A stretch of DNA of 64,000 nucleotides, taken from NCBI GenBank assembly GCA_018676675.1, contig JABHEG010000035.1, positions 1 through 64,000 of the forward strand, read 5' to 3'. The DNA comes from Lentisphaerota bacterium (GTDB lineage: Bacteria; Verrucomicrobiota; Lentisphaeria; Oligosphaerales; JABHEG01). A program made the position numbers and the translations under genes. The notes below the pieces were generated by a model, which saw only the letters and a program-made list of their open reading frames with translations, had not been told where the DNA came from and made no database searches. Positions 53,800 to 61,226 of the stretch are shown here, one piece after another. Each line of letters begins with the position of its first letter. Position 1 is the stretch's first letter.

Positions 53800-55755
53800 A
53801 TGGAACGATCAAGACAGTCGACGGTCTTTCTGGGGGGGCTGTTGGTGATGCTTTCTGCCCAGCCGCGGCTCCGTGCTGAGCTGACTTTGGTCAAGGCGGG
53901 GAAGCCCACGAGTGTGATCGTGACGAACGGCCGCCCTTCTGAGCACGTGATGCTGGCGGCCATTGAGCTCCAGGAGCACCTCCGGTTGGTGAGCGGGGCC
54001 ACCGTCCCGATTGTCAAAGAGGACGAACTGGGGAAGGGGAAGCAACCGGTCTGGATTCTGCTGGGGGACAGCAATCGCAGCCGGAACCTGGGGTTTCGCC
54101 CAAAGGAGCTTGAAGCCGAGACGTTCGTCGTGAAAACGTCAGAGCCGGGGGTCATTCTGGCCGGAGATGACAGCGGTCGTAAGAAGGCCGTCCGCATGGG
54201 GACTCTGTGGGCTGTCTACGACTTTCTCCAGGATCAGCTGGGCTGCCGCTGGCTGTGGCCCGGAGAGACGGGCCGGTTTGTGCCCCGGCGCAAGACGGTC
54301 ACCATCGGGGCGATCGATATCCGCGAGACACCCCTCATTCAGCGGCGGCACATCCGTGCCTCGAATCAGGCGAAGCACAAAGCGATGTACAAAGAGAGTG
54401 GCGTAGACCGCTTTCTCGATCTTGGTGACGTTTACGACAGGTTGGCCGAGGAGGAGGCCACCTGGGCCCGGCGCATGCGCCTTGGGACCTCAATCAAGCT
54501 CAAATATGGGCATGCGTTCACGGACTGGTGGGAGAAGCACAAAGATACGCACCGTGGTGTTTTCGCACTGCAACCGAAGGGCGGGCGGCGCCCGAAGAAG
54601 AGCAAGAAGCCCGATTTTGTGAAGATGTGTATTTCCAGCCCTGAGCTCTGGGAGATGCAGCTTGCCCCGATCAGGAAGAACGCGGCAAAAGGTGCGAAAG
54701 GGATGTGGCTGAACGCCTGTGAGAACGATGGTGGAGGCGGCTTCTGCGTTTGCGCTCGCTGTCGAGCATGGGACGCCAACCCCAACACCGCCCTCAAAGC
54801 ACTGCCTCCGGTTGAGGATGGTTCCGAGGATGCCACGACAGGACAGGCGGACGATCGGTCCGCCGGGCTTCCCGAGTGCTTATCCGATCGGTACGCGAGG
54901 TGGTACAACGAGCTGGCTGTCCGCTTGCGGGAGATCGAGCCTGAGAGCAATGTGATCTGCTATGCTTACACCCGTTACCGGGCGCCACCAACGTTGATCG
55001 ATCACATTGAGCCGAATGTCTGGGTCGGCTACATCGGCTTCAACGGCTACCCGCGGCACGAGGCCTATCGCAAGATGTCGACCGAGGAGTGGTTCGGCTG
55101 GTCAGATAAGGGGGCGACGGTGTTTCTTCGCTCCAATGGACTCTACTACAGCGGCGAGGGAGCGCCCTTTGTCTTCGCCAGGCAGATCGCCGAGGATACG
55201 CGTTTCCATGTCAGGAACGGCATGAAGGCCACCGACTATGACTGCTCGCAGGGCCTGTGGGCTGTTTCCGGACCATCTTACTACGTCCTGGCTCGGATGT
55301 TGTGGGATACGGGTGCTGACGTCGATCAGCTGCTTGATGAGTTCTACGACGGGTTCGGGACACTGGCGCCTGTCGTGCGTGAATACTACACCTACTGGGA
55401 GGACTTCACGACGGCGCTGAACACCAACCCCAAGTTCAAGGATCAACGGCGTGTCGACCGGGTGCGAGCCTATCCCGCGCTCTATTCGGCGGAGGCGTTC
55501 GACAAGGCCTATGGAATCCTCAAGAAGGGGCGTGGGCTCTTCAGGGCCGCTCCCGAGTCCGAGCAGCAGCGCTTCAAGAACATCCTTCTCGGTCTGAAGC
55601 ACGGTCGGCTGCTCGTGGCCGCCCTCAAGGAGGGGCAGGTCAGTGAGGGAGACGCGGGCAAAGCTCTGATGGATTTCCGCCGGGAGATCGCCCCCAGGAA
55701 TGTCTTGAACGTTTATTGGACGACGTACAAAGAGATGAAGTTCCACTTGTTCTGA
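53800..55755 (+). CDS. Exported DUF4838-type protein, second paralogue
   Basis: 651 residues from the ATG at 53800 with GGAG eight bases upstream; the frame is open upstream but that part is not protein-like. The signal peptide ends SAQPRLRA. Domains: alpha-glucuronidase-type N-terminal domain (IELQEHLRLVSGATVPIV; WILLGDSNRSRNLGF), then the DUF4838 barrel (VYDFLQDQLGCRWLWPGETG; CENDGGGGFCVCARC with C316-x-C318-x2-C321; SNVICYAYTRYRAPP). Unlike the 806-residue paralogue at 15088 it has no CBM9 tail. Inference: extracytoplasmic glycosidase-like enzyme, same fold and perhaps related substrate. The sulfatase follows after 21 bases. Confidence 0.85.
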   Translation: MERSRQSTVFLGGLLVMLSAQPRLRAELTLVKAGKPTSVIVTNGRPSEHVMLAAIELQEHLRLVSGATVPIVKEDELGKGKQPVWILLGDSNRSRNLGFRPKELEAETFVVKTSEPGVILAGDDSGRKKAVRMGTLWAVYDFLQDQLGCRWLWPGETGRFVPRRKTVTIGAIDIRETPLIQRRHIRASNQAKHKAMYKESGVDRFLDLGDVYDRLAEEEATWARRMRLGTSIKLKYGHAFTDWWEKHKDTHRGVFALQPKGGRRPKKSKKPDFVKMCISSPELWEMQLAPIRKNAAKGAKGMWLNACENDGGGGFCVCARCRAWDANPNTALKALPPVEDGSEDATTGQADDRSAGLPECLSDRYARWYNELAVRLREIEPESNVICYAYTRYRAPPTLIDHIEPNVWVGYIGFNGYPRHEAYRKMSTEEWFGWSDKGATVFLRSNGLYYSGEGAPFVFARQIAEDTRFHVRNGMKATDYDCSQGLWAVSGPSYYVLARMLWDTGADVDQLLDEFYDGFGTLAPVVREYYTYWEDFTTALNTNPKFKDQRRVDRVRAYPALYSAEAFDKAYGILKKGRGLFRAAPESEQQRFKNILLGLKHGRLLVAALKEGQVSEGDAGKALMDFRREIAPRNVLNVYWTTYKEMKFHLF

Positions 55756-55776
55756 GTTGCAGCAGAAGGATGAACT

Positions 55777-57219
55777 ATGGCCGACGAACGTCCGAACATC
55801 ATTGTGATTATGACCGATCAGCATCGGGGAGATTGCCTGGGAGTCAATGGACACCCCCTGGTTTCGACTCCGCACCTGGACGGCCTGGCTGCCGATGGTA
55901 CGAATTTCACCGCGGCTTACACGGCATGCCCATCATGCGTCCCGGCTCGGGCCGTTCTGATGACCGGCCAGACGCCCTGGCACACGGGGGTCTTGGGGAT
56001 GGGGCAGGGGCAGGGCAGAATCCGAACTGATTACCCTCACACTTTCCCGGCTGTTCTGGCCGCAGCCGGCTATCACACGCAACTCGTGGGCAAGATGCAT
56101 TTCAACCCGCCCAGAGCGCTGAACGGGTTCCACAACACCGTTTTGGACGAGCATCCCGAGAACGGGGAATTCAGGAGCGACTACCAGGCATGGTTCGAGG
56201 AGCACGCCCCGACTGGCGTGCACATGCGGGAGCACCTGCGTGACTGGAACACGATGGACGCCCGCCCCTTCCACCTTCCGGAATGGCTGCACCCCACCAA
56301 CTGGACGGCCCGCGAGTCGATCCGCTTCGTCGAACAGCGGGACCCGGACAAGCCGTTCTTCCTGGTCACATCATTCATCCGGCCGCACTCCCCCTATGAT
56401 CCCCCGCAGTGCTTCTGGGATATGTATGCGGACAAGGACATTCCGCCTCCGGCCGTCGGGGGCTGGGCCCACATCCACGATGTTCCCGAGGACGCCCGGG
56501 ACATCTCAGCGTGGCACGGCAAGCGCACGCCCGACGAGGACCGACGGGCTCGAATCGGCTATTACGGCAGTGTAAGCCACGTCGACAACCAGACCGGTAA
56601 CTTCATCAGCTACCTGAAAGCCAAGGGGCTCTACAACAACAGCCTGATTGTGTTCACGGCTGACCATGGAGACATGCTCGGGGACCACAACATGTGGCGC
56701 AAGACCTACGCCTATGAGTCGTCTACGCGCATCCCGTACATCGTGAAGTTCCCGCGTGCCATGGGCGTCCCGACGGGCAATTGCGATCGCCCCGCGGAGC
56801 TGCGTGATGTCATGGCCACGGCGCTGGACGTTGCAGGCGTTGATACTCCGGCCACCGTGGATGGGATCAGCCTGGAGGCCGTCTGTCGAGGTGAGTCACG
56901 GTTGCGTGAGTATCTGCATGGCGAGCATTGCACGTGCTACAGCACGACTGACGAGAACCAGTTCGTCACGGATGGCAAGCGCAAGTATATCTGGTTCCCA
57001 CGGACCGACCGGGAGCAGTTCTTTGACTTGGAGGCAGACCCGAGCGAGCTGCATGACTTGATCGGGGATGCTGGTCGGAGCGAAGAGATCGATGGCTGGC
57101 GCGGGAAGTTGATCGCCGAGCTGGACGCCCGTGACTGCGGTCTGGTCGTGGACGGGCAGCTTGTCAGGCAGGACAAGCCGATCGTCTCCCCCTGGCGTGA
57201 CCAGCCGCGTTTGGTCTAG
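55777..57219 (+). CDS. Type I sulfatase (Cys-type), apparently cytoplasmic
   Basis: 480 residues. The N-terminus goes straight into the alkaline-phosphatase-superfamily core (PNIIVIMTDQHRGDCLG), so no signal peptide is visible. The activation motif C54-V-P-A-R58 is the cysteine form whose residue must be converted to formylglycine. Other hallmarks: MTGQTPWHTGVLGMG, FLVTSFIRPHSPYDPP, VFTADHGDMLGDHNMWRK. Known: such enzymes remove sulfate esters from sugars; the TDQHR variant and short C-terminus occur in choline- and carbohydrate-sulfatase branches. The neighbouring FGE-fold kinase lacks the catalytic cysteines, so the activating enzyme must be elsewhere. Co-transcribed with the DUF4838 gene. 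Confidence 0.92.
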   Translation: MADERPNIIVIMTDQHRGDCLGVNGHPLVSTPHLDGLAADGTNFTAAYTACPSCVPARAVLMTGQTPWHTGVLGMGQGQGRIRTDYPHTFPAVLAAAGYHTQLVGKMHFNPPRALNGFHNTVLDEHPENGEFRSDYQAWFEEHAPTGVHMREHLRDWNTMDARPFHLPEWLHPTNWTARESIRFVEQRDPDKPFFLVTSFIRPHSPYDPPQCFWDMYADKDIPPPAVGGWAHIHDVPEDARDISAWHGKRTPDEDRRARIGYYGSVSHVDNQTGNFISYLKAKGLYNNSLIVFTADHGDMLGDHNMWRKTYAYESSTRIPYIVKFPRAMGVPTGNCDRPAELRDVMATALDVAGVDTPATVDGISLEAVCRGESRLREYLHGEHCTCYSTTDENQFVTDGKRKYIWFPRTDREQFFDLEADPSELHDLIGDAGRSEEIDGWRGKLIAELDARDCGLVVDGQLVRQDKPIVSPWRDQPRLV

Positions 57220-57228
57220 AGCGCAGGA

Positions 57229-57933
57229 TCAATACGGGTCCCAAAGGCAGTCGACATCACGGTAGACGGGGCCGATCAGCTTGTTGATCTGGGCTCGAGT
57301 GACGCTGCCGTCAGCATTGGACCAGTTGATCTGGCGCATGTGCCGCCCGAACGGTCGCCAGGGATCGCTGTCGTAGTAGGACCCATTGTTCGGGCAGCGG
57401 TTGTAGGCCGAGCCTCCACCGGAGTTCCGCTCAACCCACTGTCTGGGATCGGTAATGCTCGAGTTCTCGACTCGGCCGGTGTCGCAGAAATGCATGGTTT
57501 GGCTCGGGTTTGGGAGTATGGTCACCAATCTGTAGGAATTAGGGCGCCAACCCATGTTGGCGTGGTTATGGGCGATGCCGTAGGTCGTGTAGTCTGCCGT
57601 GGGGCAGTTCGCGAGCGTTTTCGAGGCGTTCATGCCGTAGTTTTCCTGGATGAAACCGTACCACCACGTCGCGGAACCCGAAATGCCACACTTAAGCAGG
57701 GCCGGCATGACGTAGTTGTCGTAGTCCATCGAGTACATGCCGCCGTACAATCCCAGCTGTTTGAGATTGTTCATGCACTGGACGGCCTTCGCTTTCTCCT
57801 TGGCCTGGGCCAATGCCGGCAGGAGCATGGCCGCCAGGATGGCGATAATGGCGATCACCACCAGCAGCTCAATGAGGGTGAATCTGACCGCTGTACGAGT
57901 GCGCTGACCGCAAGATGTGCGACGTGTGTCCAT
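57229..57933 (-). CDS. Type-II secretion-like pseudopilin with H-X9-DG motif
   Basis: 234 residues. The prepilin signal reads [19 protein letters not shown]: cleavage before F18 would leave Glu at position 5, as in type IV and II pilins, but the usual Gly before the cleavage site is R17. After the long helix come beta-rich sequences, including [12 protein letters not shown], an exact H-X9-DG signature. Known: this family is expanded to dozens or hundreds of copies in Lentisphaerota and Planctomycetota, with unknown function. It is single and flanked by unrelated genes here. Confidence 0.9.
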   Translation of the reverse strand: MDTRRTSCGQRTRTAVRFTLIELLVVIAIIAILAAMLLPALAQAKEKAKAVQCMNNLKQLGLYGGMYSMDYDNYVMPALLKCGISGSATWWYGFIQENYGMNASKTLANCPTADYTTYGIAHNHANMGWRPNSYRLVTILPNPSQTMHFCDTGRVENSSITDPRQWVERNSGGGSAYNRCPNNGSYYDSDPWRPFGRHMRQINWSNADGSVTRAQINKLIGPVYRDVDCLWDPY

Positions 57934-58066
57934 GGCGCTCTTTTTCCTGTCTGGCGAGACGTACGTGTTTCACCTGAATCTTGTAAGGAGCAAGGAGACG
58001 GGGAACAACGAGACTATTGCGTGATCCGAGATGCCTGTCAAGCTTTTCACAAACAAGGATTGAACC

Positions 58067-59143
58067 ATGACGAAACTCGGCGTTGCAGTGGTGGGGTGTG
58101 GGAATGTCAGTTCCGGACACATCAGAGCCTGGAGCGGTGAAAGTGAGCGAGCGGAGATCGTGGCTTTGGTCGATGCGGTTGAGGAGTTCGCGCAAGGGCG
58201 TCAGGAAGAGTTTGGCCTGGGCCAGAGCACGGTTTCCACGTCCTACGCCGAGATCTTGAGCCGGGAGGATGTGGATGTCGTCGATATCTGCACGCCGAGC
58301 CACCAGCACGCTGAACAGGTTGCGGCTGCGCTCGAAGCAGGGAAGCATGTGGTCACTGAGAAACCGACGGGTTGCACGCCTGAGGAATGCCGGAAGCTGC
58401 GCTGGTATGCCCAACGCTACCCGGACAGCAAGGTGGCCGTGGCCTACTCGTTGCGCTATTACCCGCTGAACATTCGCGTGCGCCAGCTGGTCGAAGAGGG
58501 CGCGATTGGACGCGTTTTGTTCGGCGAGTTCTCCCACAACCACCCCCACGATTTCGCGCACGATGCTGAGGCTAAGAGCGCCGGACCACCACCGGTTGGG
58601 AAGAAGACATCGTTTGCCGATAAGGGGGGACAGTATCTTCCCAGCTCCGAGATGACCGGTGCCACCCACCCCTACGATTTCATGCGCTACATGTTCGGCG
58701 AGGTCCGTGATGTGTTTGCGTTCAAGAGCGACTGTGGCGTCTTCGCCCTGATGCGTTTCGAGTCCGGTATGGTCGGTAAGGCGACCGGGGCGACGGCATC
58801 GAAACAGGGGTTGGCCACTCCTCATGTTCTGTGCATTCAGGGCACTGAGGGTACCATCTTCACGCAGAATGAGAATCAGTACACGGACAAGGGACCTGTG
58901 CGCGGGTACACAGGGTACATCGTCACGAACGGGGAACAGAAGCCGATTGAGGTGAGTGAGTCCGACACCAGCCACGGTGACGCAACCCGCACGCGCAATT
59001 TCCTCGACGCTCTGACGGGGGATGAACCCCTGATTTGCTCACTTGAGGACAGTATCCGCACTTCCGAACTCCTTCATGCCATCTGGGATTCACACAATCT
59101 CGAGATCCGTGTCCCTGTCCACCGCGTCGGCAAAAGTGGCTGA
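58067..59143 (+). CDS. Gfo/Idh/MocA-family oxidoreductase
   Basis: 358 residues, ATG with AAGGA upstream. A canonical Rossmann loop (GVAVVGCGNVSSGHI) and AGKHVVTEKPTGCT with the EKP lysine are present; the C-terminal sheet domain (GATHPYDFMRYMFGEVRDV) places the family His-Asp-type region. No signal peptide. Unlike the 46146 paralogue its nucleotide-binding glycines are intact. Sugar or polyol dehydrogenase of unknown specificity, followed after 155 bases by a propeller protein. Confidence 0.9.
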   Translation: MTKLGVAVVGCGNVSSGHIRAWSGESERAEIVALVDAVEEFAQGRQEEFGLGQSTVSTSYAEILSREDVDVVDICTPSHQHAEQVAAALEAGKHVVTEKPTGCTPEECRKLRWYAQRYPDSKVAVAYSLRYYPLNIRVRQLVEEGAIGRVLFGEFSHNHPHDFAHDAEAKSAGPPPVGKKTSFADKGGQYLPSSEMTGATHPYDFMRYMFGEVRDVFAFKSDCGVFALMRFESGMVGKATGATASKQGLATPHVLCIQGTEGTIFTQNENQYTDKGPVRGYTGYIVTNGEQKPIEVSESDTSHGDATRTRNFLDALTGDEPLICSLEDSIRTSELLHAIWDSHNLEIRVPVHRVGKSG

Positions 59144-59298
59144 GTGGGAGTGGGCTGCGGTCCGTTGAGGGTGGGAAACCGACTGTGACCGCGACTTGGC
59201 TGGTCTTGACGAAGCACGTTGCGAGTGGGGATCGGGGCGAGCCCTCTGGCTTGAGACTACGTGCCCGGAAGGGGTAACAGATAGAGGAAGGTGTAGGC

Positions 59299-61080
59299 AT
59301 GACCAGAAACCGGTGCTCCTGTTCTCGAGTGACAGGCCGAGCCCTCTGTGGCCTTGTCGTGCTGGTGGGCTTGCTGCCTGCAGTTGGCGGCGAGCGCAAT
59401 GACCGGAAAGGAAAGGTGGCCATGGACGGAATGACAGTGACCTACAATGGTATCCGACTTCCAGAGCAGTGGCCACCGCTACCCGACGCCCTTCCGCTTG
59501 AGCCGTCTCGCCCACCTTACCTGGTCAAGCCGCCTGCGGTGATTCCTATCGACGTCGGGCGGCAACTCCTTATCGATGGTTTTCTGATTGAGGATACCAA
59601 TCTTAAGCGCACGTTCCACCGGCCGGTGTTCCATCCGGATTGCCCCGTCCTCAAAGCCGACCGTCCCTGGGAACACATCGCTGACGGGAAGAAGCAGGGG
59701 GCGTTCGCGATGCCGTTCAGCGGCGGGGTGTGGTACGACCCGCAGGATCAGCTGTTCAAGATCTGGTACCACGGGGACTATGGAAAGCGCTATCTGTGCC
59801 ACGCCAGGTCACGCGATGGCGTGCGTTGGGATAAGCCGGATCTTGGTGTCGTGCCGGGGACGAATATCGTGCTGGAGAGTGCCGGTGGGGCTCGAGTCGT
59901 CTGGCTGGACCAGGAGGACCCCGATCCGGACCGCCGATTCAAGCTCATCACCTCCCGCGGCGGGGATGATCTGCTCAAACCCGGACAAGAGTGGTTTGGC
60001 AGCCGTTGCTCAATGACGGTCCACACATCACCCGACGGTATTCACTGGGGGGAGGCCGTCGTGCGCACGGGACCGACCGGGGATCGGAACTCGGCGTTCT
60101 GGAACCCGTTCCGCAGGCGGTGGGTCTTCAGCATTCGAGAGTATTCGCCGGTCGGTGGCAGCACGGGCCCCAAACGCTGTCGTCGGTATTGGGAGAGTCC
60201 GGATTTGCTGCAGAACCTGCCCTGGGCCTACCGGGAACCGCCTCTCTGGGTTGGGGCTGACCGAGACGATCTCCTCCCTGGGTTCAGGATCCAGCCGGAG
60301 CTCTACAACCTGGATGCTGTCGCCTATGAGAGCGTGATGCTTGGGTTCTTCTGCATCATGCGCGAGTTCCCCGATCGCGAGGGGTTCAGGCCTAAGATTA
60401 ACGAGGTGTGCGTCGGATTCAGCCGAGACGGGTTCCACTGGCACCGCCCCGACCGGCGTTCATTCATGGGGACGGTCGACAAGGAAAACGCCTGGAACCG
60501 AGGCAACATGCAGTCGGTCGGCGGCGGGTGCGCTGTCGTTGGGGACAGGCTTTATTTCTACGTCAGTGGTCGAGCCGGCAGCAAGCCGCATTTCCACGAC
60601 GCGGGCGGCAGCACCGGCCTGGCCGTCTTGCGGCGAGACGGCTTCGCATCCATGGGGGCAGGGAGTGAACCGGGTGTGTTGACCACGCGTCCCGTCACGT
60701 TTTCCGGACGCTATCTCTTCATCAATGTGGATGCGGACGGTGGGGACGTGCGTGCGGAGGTATTGAGCGAGACTGGTGACGTGTTTCCCGCATTGTCCCT
60801 GGCGCACTGTGAGCCTATGACAGAGGACAGTGTGCTGCATCGAGTGCAGTGGGACGACGGCGCTGATCTTCTGAGCATTGCAGGGCAACCCGTGCGTTTC
60901 CGCTTCCACCTTCGCCAGGCGCACCTTTATGCGTTCTGGACCAGTCCGGACGAATCAGGTGCAAGCCACGGCTACATCGCGGCTGGAGGTCCGGGCTTTA
61001 CAGGCCCTACCGACACCGTTGGCCAGGCGGCCCTGCAAGCTGGTCTCACGCTTGAGGCAGGAGACGGAGGGATCCGCTGA
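59299..61080 (+). CDS. Exported five-bladed-propeller (GH43/GH32-like) protein, second paralogue
   Basis: 593 residues with a signal-like N-terminus (RALCGLVVLVGLLPAVGG). Blade motifs match those of the protein at 5955-8150: HARSRDGVRWDKPDLG, SPDGIHWGEAVVR, FSRDGFHWHRPDRR and the C-terminal VRFRFHLRQAHLYAFW. There is no LamG domain here. Inference: sugar-acting or sugar-binding propeller outside the cytoplasm; the three catalytic acids of GH43/32 could not be fixed by eye. Confidence 0.8.
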   Translation: MTRNRCSCSRVTGRALCGLVVLVGLLPAVGGERNDRKGKVAMDGMTVTYNGIRLPEQWPPLPDALPLEPSRPPYLVKPPAVIPIDVGRQLLIDGFLIEDTNLKRTFHRPVFHPDCPVLKADRPWEHIADGKKQGAFAMPFSGGVWYDPQDQLFKIWYHGDYGKRYLCHARSRDGVRWDKPDLGVVPGTNIVLESAGGARVVWLDQEDPDPDRRFKLITSRGGDDLLKPGQEWFGSRCSMTVHTSPDGIHWGEAVVRTGPTGDRNSAFWNPFRRRWVFSIREYSPVGGSTGPKRCRRYWESPDLLQNLPWAYREPPLWVGADRDDLLPGFRIQPELYNLDAVAYESVMLGFFCIMREFPDREGFRPKINEVCVGFSRDGFHWHRPDRRSFMGTVDKENAWNRGNMQSVGGGCAVVGDRLYFYVSGRAGSKPHFHDAGGSTGLAVLRRDGFASMGAGSEPGVLTTRPVTFSGRYLFINVDADGGDVRAEVLSETGDVFPALSLAHCEPMTEDSVLHRVQWDDGADLLSIAGQPVRFRFHLRQAHLYAFWTSPDESGASHGYIAAGGPGFTGPTDTVGQAALQAGLTLEAGDGGIR

Positions 61081-61226
61081 CCTGCAAGGCTGTGTCCTGG
61101 CAAAGGTGCACGTCCCGGGGGGGATAGGCGTTGAAGCCCAATTGTGTTGGCTGGAGAGCCGCCGGGCGGCACCGCCTCTCACATTGTGTGCTGCCGCCGC
61201 TGAGCCAGAAATCCAGACCGGAACAG

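Noticed and set aside
46533..57219. Idea that the FGE-fold kinase activates the nearby sulfatase
   Set aside because: The catalytic cysteine positions are M and A, and the FGE fold is predicted outside the membrane while the sulfatase appears cytoplasmic.
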